DNA from: Chloroflexota bacterium
Lineage (GTDB): Bacteria; Chloroflexota; Anaerolineae; Aggregatilineales; Phototrophicaceae
Direction of reading: 5' to 3'
Length of the DNA: 37,647 nucleotides
Assembly (NCBI GenBank): GCA_011523705.1
Contig: WTGC01000204.1
Location: forward strand, 1 to 37,647
Position 1 is the first letter of the stretch, and the number at the start of each line of letters is the position of its first letter. A program made the position numbers and the translations under genes. Positions 26,312 through 34,237 of the stretch are shown here, in pieces. The notes below the pieces were generated by a model. It was not told where the DNA came from and made no database searches. It saw nothing but the letters and a program-made list of their open reading frames with translations.

Positions 26312-26421
26312 GTAGCGGCGAAGGGGTGACTCGCCCATAACATGCATACGAAATCGTAGGGGCGAGGCGGTGACTCGCCCGTTCAACGTGAAATCTGTAG
26401 GGGGGACCCTTGGGTCGCCCG
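26312..26421. repeat. Second cluster of three GTAGGGGCGA-type dyad repeats
   Basis: Units lie at 26312-26336 (GTAGCGGCGA...TCGCCC), 26356-26381 and 26397-26421 (GTAGGGGGGACCCTTGGGTCGCCCG). They have the same design and spacing as the cluster before the preceding gene, starting four bases after its TAG stop. The last unit ends just before the ribosome-binding AAAGGAG of the next gene. Confidence 0.8.
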
Positions 26422-26440
26422 CAAAGGAGAAATCAATCCA

Positions 26441-27424
26441 ATGAAACTCGGAAACATAGAAGCGGCTCCCGGTGAAAAAGCCTACGGCTTCTTCAAATCT
26501 GGCGAAACGCACGGGCGCTTCCCCGTCCATATTCCGCTGCATATCGTCAACGGCGCCAAAGACGGTCCCACCCTGGTCGTGCAAGCCGGCGCCAGCGGCC
26601 TCGAAATCGAACCGTCGCTGATTCTGCCGCATGTGGTCAAAGAACTCGACCCGGCCGATGTCAGCGGCACATTGATCGTGGCGCCGCTGATGAACACTTC
26701 CGGCTTTGAATTCGCGCGCGTCACCAGCGTCTTCGATGACAAGCACTTCAACCAACTCGGCCGCGGCGATGCTGGCGGCAGCGTCAGCGAGCAACTGGTC
26801 GACGCCTACTATCAAGCAGCCATCGCCAATGCCGACGCCCTGCTCGATATCCGCACCGGCTCGCAATGGAGCTATCATCATTTCGCGGGCGTCAATGACC
26901 TGGGCGATGTCGAAAGCTCAAAAGCGCTGGCGATCGCGTTGGGGCTGCCACAAGTTGTGCTCGGTCAAGACGAATTCAACTCGATGGCGCTGGAAGCCGC
27001 GCGCGCTGGCAAAGCTTCCGTGGTCGCCTTTATCGGCGGCGGACCGGGCTTGCGCGACTTTCGCGATCAGGATCTGGGTCGAGTCCGCGCTGCCGTGCTC
27101 AACGCCATGCGCCACCTGGGCATGCTCGCCGGCAGCCCAGAATCCGATGTCGGAAGCATCGCCGTTATCCGAGAGCACACGGTCATCACCCCAACCGGCG
27201 AACGCGGTTTTACCTTCATGGACAAAAGTCTACGCGGCCAGCAGGTCAGCGCCGGCGATGTGCTCGGCTACGTGCGCCATCCCTTCTCCGGAGAGACGAT
27301 CGAGCAGATCAAGGCGCCCCGCGGCGGCATCATGGTCCACGCCGGCGCCTCCTGGCCCGTCCCGCCCGAAGACGAGATCCTCGCCATCATCGGCGACCTG
27401 GTCGAAGAGATCGCGATTGGCTGA
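26441..27424 (+). CDS. AstE/AspA-like (M14-fold) protein without zinc ligands, pair 1 partner
   Basis: The 327-residue protein aligns by eye over its length with the zinc-competent members, including the C-terminal barrel-sandwich module. At the metal site, however, the HxxE motif is SGLE (Ser52 in place of His; Glu55 kept), the third ligand is Arg138 in DIRTG instead of His, and the Glu of LEFGGG is replaced in AFIGGG. It is therefore unlikely to be a zinc hydrolase. Ser52, Arg138 and GGGPGLRD are conserved in the other zinc-less copy at 28552, so the protein is maintained, not decaying. AAAGGAG lies 11 bases before the ATG. Inference: a structural or regulatory partner, substrate-binding subunit, or an enzyme with different chemistry. 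Confidence 0.82.
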   Translation: MKLGNIEAAPGEKAYGFFKSGETHGRFPVHIPLHIVNGAKDGPTLVVQAGASGLEIEPSLILPHVVKELDPADVSGTLIVAPLMNTSGFEFARVTSVFDDKHFNQLGRGDAGGSVSEQLVDAYYQAAIANADALLDIRTGSQWSYHHFAGVNDLGDVESSKALAIALGLPQVVLGQDEFNSMALEAARAGKASVVAFIGGGPGLRDFRDQDLGRVRAAVLNAMRHLGMLAGSPESDVGSIAVIREHTVITPTGERGFTFMDKSLRGQQVSAGDVLGYVRHPFSGETIEQIKAPRGGIMVHAGASWPVPPEDEILAIIGDLVEEIAIG

Positions 27425-27493
27425 TCGGGGCTCGCGCGCAAGGGGAAATCGGGCGCGCCCTTCGGATCAACCGAACACTTGAGGAGGAATTGC

Positions 27494-28531
27494 ATGTTAC
27501 GAGTCGGCAATGTTTCGGCAAAGGCCGGAGAAAAAACCTTCGGTTATCTTGAGACGACGACGACGCGCTCCGGGCTGAAGCTGGACATACCGGTACACCT
27601 CTTGGCTGGGGCGGAGCCGGGTCCTACCTTACTGATGCAGGGCGCCATCCACGGCGGCGAAATCATGGGCTCCCTCGCTTTGCTCAACTTCGTCGAGAAG
27701 GCGGATCCGAGCACGATGCGAGGCAACGTTATCGCCGTGCCGGTTGTCAACCGCGCCGGCTTTGAACTTGGCGAACGCATGTCGCGCGTCGATGGCAAAG
27801 ATATCAGCCAGCTCTTTCCCGGAAACAAGAGCGGCAGCGCCTCCGACCTAATGGCATACGTCTATTTCCAGGAAGCCTTCATCCAGTCCGATGTATTCAT
27901 CGACTTTCATGCCGGCGGCCGAACCGCATACGAACGCTATGTCCTGTTTGACGCCGAAGATGACCCCGACAATCTCACCATACATGAAGAGCGCCGCCGA
28001 AAGCTTGTGGTGGCTTACGGGCTCGATCAGGCTGCCTTCTTCCCCGCCGGCACCTTTTCGCCAAGCTTCGCCAAAGTGGCGCTCGAAGAGGTCGGCACGA
28101 CGATGATCACCATCGAGTTTGGCGGCGGCACCGGCTGGTTCAAAAATGGCGAAGACAACGTCCGCGACGCCGAGCGCGGCATTTGGAATATCTTGAAAGC
28201 CATGCGCATCATCGACGGCGAATTCGAGTCCGACGGTCCGCTCTGTACCGTCTACAACGCCGGCACCGTCATCTGGAAACCACCTGTCGACGGCCTCTTC
28301 ATCCGCGATCGCAAATTCCGCGACGAACTCAAAGAGGGCGATGTCTATGGCCGGCTCGTCGATCCCTACACCGGCGCGCTCCTGGCAGCCATGCCGACGC
28401 CGGACGATGGCATTGTCATCCCCAGCGGGCAAGAATGGCCAACCGTCGGCGCAACCTCCATCGGCATTCTCGGCTCAATCGACCGCATCGAAGATCGCCG
28501 TACTATGGACCTTTACCTCGACTTCGACTAG
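27494..28531 (+). CDS. AstE/AspA-family zinc deacylase (M14-like), pair 2 zinc-competent member
   Basis: The protein has 345 residues, the same length as its paralogue at 25270, with the same ligands: HGGE (His53, Glu56), His139 in DFHAG, and Glu in TIEFGGG. Large parts are identical to the paralogue, such as NVIAVPVVNRAGFE and GDVYGRLVDPYTG. It should hydrolyse an N-acyl amino acid or similar amide; the two paralogues may differ in the acyl or side-chain pocket. ATG 27494 has GAGGAGG (27481-27487) six bases upstream, the strongest ribosome-binding site of the group. It is separated by 20 bases from its zinc-less partner. No dyad repeats occur around this second pair. Confidence 0.88.
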   Translation: MLRVGNVSAKAGEKTFGYLETTTTRSGLKLDIPVHLLAGAEPGPTLLMQGAIHGGEIMGSLALLNFVEKADPSTMRGNVIAVPVVNRAGFELGERMSRVDGKDISQLFPGNKSGSASDLMAYVYFQEAFIQSDVFIDFHAGGRTAYERYVLFDAEDDPDNLTIHEERRRKLVVAYGLDQAAFFPAGTFSPSFAKVALEEVGTTMITIEFGGGTGWFKNGEDNVRDAERGIWNILKAMRIIDGEFESDGPLCTVYNAGTVIWKPPVDGLFIRDRKFRDELKEGDVYGRLVDPYTGALLAAMPTPDDGIVIPSGQEWPTVGATSIGILGSIDRIEDRRTMDLYLDFD

Positions 28532-28551
28532 AGAGACTGGAGATGCGACAA

Positions 28552-29535
28552 ATGAAGATCGGCACAATTCAAGCGAATCCAGGCGAGCGCGCCTTCGGTT
28601 TCTTCAGTATCGGGGTTACACACGGGCGCTTTCCCATCCATATTCCCCTGCATCTGCTCGTCGGCGCGCAGGACGGTCCGACTCTCGTCGTGCAAGCTGG
28701 CGCCAGCGGCATGGAAATCGAGCCGGCTCTTATCCTCCCGCATGTGGCCAACGAGCTCGATCCCGCCCAGATGAAAGGCGCCTTGATCCTCGCCCCCTTG
28801 ATGAATACCTCCGCCTTTGAATTCGAACAGGTCAACAGCGCCTGGGACGGGAAACACTTCAATCGAGTCGGCCGCGGTGATCCCGCCGGCAGCGTCAGCG
28901 AGCGACTCGTGCACAGCTACTACCATGCCGCCATCGCCAACGCGGACGCTATTCTGGACATACGCACCGGCGCCCTTTCCAGCTACCACGAGTTCGTCGG
29001 CGTTTACAACCAAGGCGCTGTCGACAAGTCCAGAGATTTGGCTATTGCGCTGGGCTTGCCGCATGTTTTGCTGGACCGCGACGACGATGGATCAATGGCT
29101 TGCGAAGCGGCCAAGGACGGAAAGGCGAGCGTCGCCGCCTATATCGGTGGCGGTCCCGGCTTGCGCGATTATCGCGATCAGAACCTCGGCCGCATGCGCA
29201 ATGCCGTGCGCAACGCCATGCGTCACCTCGGCATGCTGGGCGGCGCCATCGAATCCGACGTTGATAATGTGAGCGTCATCCGGCAGCATACCGTCCTGAC
29301 CTCATCCGATGTACGCGGTTTTACCTTTATCGACAAGGACAAACGAGGGACCCAAGTGCAAGCGGGCGATAAAATCGGCTACGTCCGCCATCCCTTTTCC
29401 GGGGAACGCCTTGGGGACATCCTGGCGCCGCGAGCTGGCATCATGGCGCGTGGCGGCGCCGCGTGGCCTGTGCCAGAGCAAGGCACCGTGCTGGCCATCC
29501 TCGGTGATTTGGTCGAGGAGATCGCCATTGCCTGA
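28552..29535 (+). CDS. AstE/AspA-like (M14-fold) protein without zinc ligands, pair 2 partner
   Basis: The 327-residue protein is the paralogue of the one at 26441, with exactly the same length. The metal site is changed in the same way: SGME (Ser52, Glu55), Arg138 in DIRTG, and Tyr in AYIGGG where active enzymes have Glu. The conserved HGRFP.HIPLH, APLMNTS and GGGPGLRD.RDQ stretches are specific to this zinc-less type. The start could be 28543 or 28552; 28552 matches the paralogue and has GGAG nine bases upstream. It ends the duplicated two-gene block. Function unknown; likely acts with the zinc-competent neighbour. Confidence 0.82.
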   Translation: MKIGTIQANPGERAFGFFSIGVTHGRFPIHIPLHLLVGAQDGPTLVVQAGASGMEIEPALILPHVANELDPAQMKGALILAPLMNTSAFEFEQVNSAWDGKHFNRVGRGDPAGSVSERLVHSYYHAAIANADAILDIRTGALSSYHEFVGVYNQGAVDKSRDLAIALGLPHVLLDRDDDGSMACEAAKDGKASVAAYIGGGPGLRDYRDQNLGRMRNAVRNAMRHLGMLGGAIESDVDNVSVIRQHTVLTSSDVRGFTFIDKDKRGTQVQAGDKIGYVRHPFSGERLGDILAPRAGIMARGGAAWPVPEQGTVLAILGDLVEEIAIA

Positions 29536-29649
29536 TTCGCTGCTCAACACCCCTCCATCAATAGGATGCGAGCGCTTCAAAGGTCTGAAACAAGCTCAGT
29601 CTCCCCGCTTCCCCTCTGTGGCGAGAAGCGATCTACGAATGGGAGTGGC

Positions 29650-30870
29650 ATGATCCTCAGCCTGGTCAACCGCAGCAGCTTCCGCGTGCATGCCTACCGC
29701 TGGTACTGGTTTGGCAATGTGCTCGTCCATATCGCTTTCTTGCTGCAAGCGGTCGCTCTTGGCTGGTACATGCTGGTTATCACCGATTCGGCCGTCATGG
29801 TCGGCATGGTCGCCTTCGCTTATGGTTTGCCGCTGCTGATGGTGTCGCCATTCTCGGGCCTGGTTGCCGACCGCCTCAAGCGCCAGGTGATCGTCCAGTT
29901 CTCATTGACGATGGCCGTCCTTAGCTCCGCGTTCTTGGCGCTGCTGGCTGCAACCGATCACGCGCGTCCCGAGTTCATCCTCTTAACCTCAATGACGCTG
30001 GGCGCGTCCTTCGCCATATACGCCCCGGCGCGCATGGCGATATTGCCGAACCTGGTGCCGGAAGACATGATCTTCAACGCCAGCACATTAAGCTACTCCG
30101 GCACACGTTTGATGGGCTTCTTTGGGCCAGTGCTGGCCGGCTTCCTGCTGGACTTGACCAATATCGCCTTCACGCTGACCGTGCAGGCGGCGATATTCGC
30201 CCTGGGCGCATTTCTCTACTACAAAGCCGCCCATTTCTTGCCGCCGCCAAAGCAGAAGCGGAAAGATGCTTACAATATCCTCCGTGGCATGTGGCAGGTC
30301 ATTGCCTACCTGCGCCAGGACCGCGCTCTGTTCGCATTGGTGCTGATGGCGCTCGTCTTCGTGCCGGTTGGCATGCCCTACCAAAAACTGATGCCGATCT
30401 TTGTCGACCGTGTACTGAATGAGGGACCGGCACTACTCGGGCTGCTGGTGGGCAGCGCCAGCTTGGGTTCCGCTCTCTCTGGCTTTGCTGTCGCCCTTAT
30501 CGGCGATGTCTATCCCAAAGGCTGGGCGATTCTTGTCTTTTCGGCGCTCTTCGGCCTCGGCATGGTCGTATTCGCCTTCATGAGCGATTCGCTCATCGCG
30601 CTCGGTCTGATTTTTGTCATCGGCATATTCTCCGGTATATTCTTGACGCTCATCAATGCGCTCCTTTTGATTCACATCAAAGACGAACTGCGTGGCCGCA
30701 TGATGAGTGTCTGGGGCATGGTCTGGGGGCTGATTCCGATTTCGGCTTTGATTGGCGGTACGGTCGCCGAGTTCTTTGGCATCTCGATCGTCATGGCCGC
30801 TGCCGGCGCCTGCGTCGCCTTCACCTGTATTTTTATGATGGCGACGCGCTCGCCCTTGCTCGATCTCTAG
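29650..30870 (+). CDS. MFS transporter of the MFS_3 / EntS-like exporter type
   Basis: The 406-residue protein has about 12 membrane helices. It has GLVADRLKRQVIVQ in the loop 2-3 position and SGTRLMGFFGPVLAGFL in the fifth-helix region, which is typical of the MFS_3 group (enterobactin-exporter and macrolide-efflux relatives). It is an inner-membrane carrier, usually an exporter. ATG 29650 is chosen because GGGAG lies just upstream and the protein then begins with the family-typical short amphipathic N-terminus. A longer reading from 29566 adds low-complexity residues. It lies 114 bases after the M14 block and 23 bases before the first cyclodeaminase gene, so it is probably co-transcribed with the latter. 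It could export an amino-acid-derived product or intermediate. Confidence 0.87.
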   Translation: MILSLVNRSSFRVHAYRWYWFGNVLVHIAFLLQAVALGWYMLVITDSAVMVGMVAFAYGLPLLMVSPFSGLVADRLKRQVIVQFSLTMAVLSSAFLALLAATDHARPEFILLTSMTLGASFAIYAPARMAILPNLVPEDMIFNASTLSYSGTRLMGFFGPVLAGFLLDLTNIAFTLTVQAAIFALGAFLYYKAAHFLPPPKQKRKDAYNILRGMWQVIAYLRQDRALFALVLMALVFVPVGMPYQKLMPIFVDRVLNEGPALLGLLVGSASLGSALSGFAVALIGDVYPKGWAILVFSALFGLGMVVFAFMSDSLIALGLIFVIGIFSGIFLTLINALLLIHIKDELRGRMMSVWGMVWGLIPISALIGGTVAEFFGISIVMAAAGACVAFTCIFMMATRSPLLDL

Positions 30871-30893
30871 CTGCAAGAGACTAGGTCAATAGA

Positions 30894-31928
30894 ATGGTAT
30901 TGCTCCTGCACAATCACGAAATCCGCGGACTGATAGATCTGTCGGATTACATGGATGCGGTCGAAGACGGCTATCGCGAGCTTGGCGCCGGCGCGGGCGC
31001 CGTCTACCCGCGCGAAAACCTCTGGATCAAGGGCGAGCGGCAAAGTGACGAATACACAGGCGGCCATCTGCCCGCGGGCAGCAAAGCTTCTTTCAAGTTC
31101 AAAGTGGGGCTGCTGCCCAACCTGGGCGGCGCCGGCGTCAACGCTTACACCGCTGGCTTGCCGCACGGCCTTGAAACCTTCCTGTTCCTTTTCGACACGG
31201 AAAGCGGCGCGCTGGCTGCCATTATGGAAGTCATGTATCTCAGCTGGCTCAAGACCGCCGCCGTCTCTGCCTGGGCGACCCGTCATCTCGCGCCGCCCGG
31301 CAGTTCAATCATGGCGCTCTTCAGCACCGGGCGCCACGCCCGCTCGCAGCTCTACGCCCTCACGAAAGTCGCCGACATCCAACGAGTGCAAGCCTACAGC
31401 CGCAACGCCGTAAATCGCCGCGCCTTCTGCGAAAAGATGAGCGCGGAACTGGGCATTGACGTCGTTCCCGCCGATTCACCCAAAGACGCCCTGCACGATG
31501 CCGATATCGTAACCGCCATCACCACCTCGCCCACGCCGGTCTTTGACGGGCGCGACCTGCCAAAAAAACCCTTGCATATCAACGGTCTGGGCGCGCATTA
31601 TCCCTGGGTGCGCGAAATTGATGAATATACCGTTCTCAATAGCCGCGTCTTCGTAGACGTCATGCAGCAAGGTATCAGCGAAAACGGCGAAATCGTCATT
31701 CCGTTGGAAGCGGGCCTCATAGACCAATCGCACGTGGTAGGCGATCTGGGCGCGCTCGTGGTCGGGAAAGTGCCCGCGCGCCTCGACGACACCAAATGGA
31801 CGCTCTTTCTCTCCGGCGGCACCGGCATTGACGATATCGCTGTGGCGACCCGCCTTTACGAGCGCGCGCGTGAACGCGGGATAGGCACGGAATTCCAATT
31901 CAGCCAACCCTACGAGTTTGAGTTATAA
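30894..31928 (+). CDS. Ornithine cyclodeaminase / mu-crystallin family protein, first tandem copy
   Basis: The 344-residue protein has the family layout: an N-terminal dimerisation/substrate domain and a Rossmann domain with STGRHARSQ at 144-152. Late in the protein, HINGLGAHYPWVREID contains the conserved Asp (243) corresponding to the catalytic acid. The RTAA motif of true ornithine cyclodeaminase is KTAA here (Lys120 replaces the substrate-binding Arg), so ornithine itself may not be the substrate. Members include alanine, lysine and opine-type dehydrogenases, ketimine reductases and EutC of ectoine utilisation. AGG lies eight bases before the ATG. It is followed six bases later by a close paralogue, which suggests translational coupling. 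Confidence 0.85.
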   Translation: MVLLLHNHEIRGLIDLSDYMDAVEDGYRELGAGAGAVYPRENLWIKGERQSDEYTGGHLPAGSKASFKFKVGLLPNLGGAGVNAYTAGLPHGLETFLFLFDTESGALAAIMEVMYLSWLKTAAVSAWATRHLAPPGSSIMALFSTGRHARSQLYALTKVADIQRVQAYSRNAVNRRAFCEKMSAELGIDVVPADSPKDALHDADIVTAITTSPTPVFDGRDLPKKPLHINGLGAHYPWVREIDEYTVLNSRVFVDVMQQGISENGEIVIPLEAGLIDQSHVVGDLGALVVGKVPARLDDTKWTLFLSGGTGIDDIAVATRLYERARERGIGTEFQFSQPYEFEL

Positions 31929-31934
31929 CGAATC

Positions 31935-32966
31935 ATGGTTCTCTTTTTGCGCAATCACGAAATCCGCGGACTTATGGACCTGCCCGAATACATTGACGCC
32001 GTCGAAGCCGGTTATCGTGAAATCGGCATGGGCGCGGGAATTGGCTTTCCCCGTGAAAGCCTTTATATCGAGGGCGACCGCAACGAATCCTTCCGCGCCG
32101 GGCATCTGCCGGCCGGCTCCAAAGCCTCCTTCCAATTCAAAGCGGCTCTCTTGCCGGGTCTGGGTGGCGCGGGCATACAGCCATACACTGCCGGCCTACC
32201 CACCGGGCTCGAAACATTCCTGTTCCTCTTCGATACCAATAGCGGGGCCTTGACCTGCGTCATGGAGGTTCTTTACTACGACTGGCTCAAGACGGCGGCC
32301 CTGTCCGCCCTGGCGATACGTCACTTGGCGCCGGCCGGCAGCGCGCAGTTGGCGCTCTTCGGCACGGGCCGTCACGCCCGTTCCCAACTCCACGCCGTGA
32401 CGAAAGTCTGCCAGATCCAATCGGTCAAAGCCTACAGCCGCCGGGCGCCGCAACGTCATGAATTCTGCGAGATAATGACCGCCGAATTGGGCATTGATGT
32501 CATCCCGGCCGCAACACCGGCCGCTGCCCTGCAGGACGCCGATATCGTCATTACCATCACGACCTCGCCATCGCCAGTCTTCGACGGCGCAGACCTGCCC
32601 GACAAGCCGCTGCACATCAACGCTTTGGGCGCCCACTATCCCTGGGTGCGCGAAGTAGACGAATATACGGTGGTCAACAGCCGCGTCTTCGTCGATGAAT
32701 GGAAGCAGGGATTCAAAGAGAATGGCGAGATCATCATCCCGCTCAAAGCGGGTATCATTGATGAATCACACGTGATCGGCGACTTAGGCGGCTTGGTCGC
32801 TGGTAAGATCAAGGGACGCACAGAAGACAGCAGATGGACGCTCTTTCTCTCCGGCGGCACCGCGATCGAAGATGTGGCAGTCGCCACACGATTAGTTGAA
32901 AAGGCAAAGGCGAGAGGTATCGGTACCGAGTTCTCATTTAATCTACCCTACGAATACGAGCTATAA
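31935..32966 (+). CDS. Ornithine cyclodeaminase / mu-crystallin family protein, second tandem copy
   Basis: The 343-residue protein is closely similar to the preceding one throughout: NHEIRGL..L at the N-terminus, GTGRHARSQL, HINALGAHYPWVREVDEYTV, and an almost identical C-terminus. It also has KTAA in place of RTAA. No strong ribosome-binding site precedes the ATG, which starts six bases after the upstream stop, so translation is probably coupled. The pair could be a heteromer, or two enzymes for related amino or imino acids. The next gene (M24 fold) begins 13 bases later, with TAAGGAG overlapping this stop codon. Confidence 0.85.
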   Translation: MVLFLRNHEIRGLMDLPEYIDAVEAGYREIGMGAGIGFPRESLYIEGDRNESFRAGHLPAGSKASFQFKAALLPGLGGAGIQPYTAGLPTGLETFLFLFDTNSGALTCVMEVLYYDWLKTAALSALAIRHLAPAGSAQLALFGTGRHARSQLHAVTKVCQIQSVKAYSRRAPQRHEFCEIMTAELGIDVIPAATPAAALQDADIVITITTSPSPVFDGADLPDKPLHINALGAHYPWVREVDEYTVVNSRVFVDEWKQGFKENGEIIIPLKAGIIDESHVIGDLGGLVAGKIKGRTEDSRWTLFLSGGTAIEDVAVATRLVEKAKARGIGTEFSFNLPYEYEL

Positions 32967-32979
32967 GGAGCTGATTTAC

Positions 32980-34137
32980 ATGTTGACGCATGACGCACTG
33001 AAACGAGATACCGCGCGGCGCGTGGAAAAACTGCAAGCGATGATGAAGGAGCAAGACCTCGACGTGCTCATCATCACCGGACAGGCAATGCCGGGTGGCA
33101 TGGGCGGGATTCGCTACATCACCAACGCGCATCTCTGGGGAGGGGTCGCCTATGCCATTCTGGGCGCCGATGACCCCCATCCCTGGCTGCATGTCTGGAG
33201 CTCTTACCAAGCCGTCTGGAGCCGCAACGAAACGACCACCTTGCCTGAGCGCGTCTTCACGCCGGAGGGCGATATCGTGGTCGCCACCTGCGACAAAGCC
33301 AAGGACTATGCGGCAGACAGCAAACGCATCGGCATGGTCAATATGAGCAAGCTGATGGGCCTCGGCACCTACCAGGCTTTCGTCAAGCAGCTCGAGGGCT
33401 ACGAAATGGTCGAAGTCACCGATGCCTTCAACGTCATTCGCCAAATCAAATCTCCCTTTGAGTTAGAAGCGATCCAGCAGAACGGCGCCATCCTCGATTC
33501 GGCTATGGATGTTTTCAAGGATGTGGCCGGCGTCGGCGTCCGCTATTGGGATGTCTGCGCCGCCGTCGAAGGTTATATCAAATCCTTCGGCGCTTTCTGG
33601 GGGCGGACCAAGCTTTCGACCGATCTGACGCCCTACACCGTGCCCACGCCGAAAGATCAGCGCATGAAGCAAGAAGACATCATCAACTTTGAGATCGTAT
33701 ACGAGTCGCCTTATGGCTACTGGCTGGAGATGACCACCGTCTTCTCCTTTGATCCTCTGCCCGATGATGTGCGCGCCCTCCTAGACGCCTATCTGGCAGC
33801 GGTGGAAGCGTCTTCGGCCGCCGCCAAAGCGGGCAATACCTTCCGCGACATCTCCGAAGCGAACGACAAAGCGATCCGGGATCTCGGCTTCCCGGTCGAT
33901 GGCAAGCATACGCCGGACTGTCACAGCACCGGGCTGGACGGCAGCGACGGACCCAGTTCTCCGGCCGCTCCCGGCTTTGTGCTGAAACCGAATATGGTGC
34001 TCTCATTCCATCCGGGCACCGTGCTGGAGAATGATCGCGGTTTTCTCATCTCCGATAACTTCCTGATCACACCAGGTGGAGCCGTCCGCCTCTCGCCGCA
34101 TCATGCCGACCGCTATTACATACAGCTGGATGCATGA
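32980..34137 (+). CDS. M24 (creatinase / aminopeptidase P-fold) protein with altered metal site
   Basis: The 385-residue protein has the creatinase N-terminal domain (about 1-150) and the pita-bread M24 domain (about 160-385). The five metal ligands of Xaa-Pro peptidases are mostly replaced. The first two Asp positions are Glu238 (INFEIV) and Glu250 (WLEMTTVF). His315 is kept in CHSTGLDG. The Glu of IEPG is His344 (SFHPG). The last Glu position is Ser358, beside Asp359. That points away from a normal dimetal peptidase and toward a creatinase-like, metal-free or re-tooled hydrolase. Creatinase and ectoine hydrolase (DoeA/EutD) belong to this fold. TAAGGAG (32964-32970) is nine bases before the ATG. 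It is probably co-transcribed with the two cyclodeaminase paralogues. Confidence 0.82.
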   Translation: MLTHDALKRDTARRVEKLQAMMKEQDLDVLIITGQAMPGGMGGIRYITNAHLWGGVAYAILGADDPHPWLHVWSSYQAVWSRNETTTLPERVFTPEGDIVVATCDKAKDYAADSKRIGMVNMSKLMGLGTYQAFVKQLEGYEMVEVTDAFNVIRQIKSPFELEAIQQNGAILDSAMDVFKDVAGVGVRYWDVCAAVEGYIKSFGAFWGRTKLSTDLTPYTVPTPKDQRMKQEDIINFEIVYESPYGYWLEMTTVFSFDPLPDDVRALLDAYLAAVEASSAAAKAGNTFRDISEANDKAIRDLGFPVDGKHTPDCHSTGLDGSDGPSSPAAPGFVLKPNMVLSFHPGTVLENDRGFLISDNFLITPGGAVRLSPHHADRYYIQLDA

Positions 34138-34166
34138 TTCGATTCAGCCCCGGATTACACAGAATT

Positions 34167-34201
34167 CCGATCCCGTCCTTTACCCTTGAGGACGGCATCG
34201 G
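34167..34201 (+). terminator. Strong hairpin between the M24 and MmgE/PrpD genes
   Basis: The left arm is 34167-34179 (CCGATCCCGTCCT) and the right arm 34189-34201 (AGGACGGCATCGG). Twelve of 13 positions pair, with a single C-C mismatch and a 9-base loop. There is no T tract after it on either strand, so it could be a weak terminator, an mRNA-stabilising 3' end, or a processing site that sets different levels of the genes before and after it. Confidence 0.5.
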
Positions 34202-34237
34202 CCAAAGTAAGACCGCAAGAGAAAAAGGAGCAGAGTC

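Noticed and set aside
32980..34137. Direct assignment as ectoine hydrolase DoeA/EutD
   Set aside because: The fold and neighbourhood fit, but I do not recognise DoeA-specific sequence stretches, so only the M24 fold is claimed.
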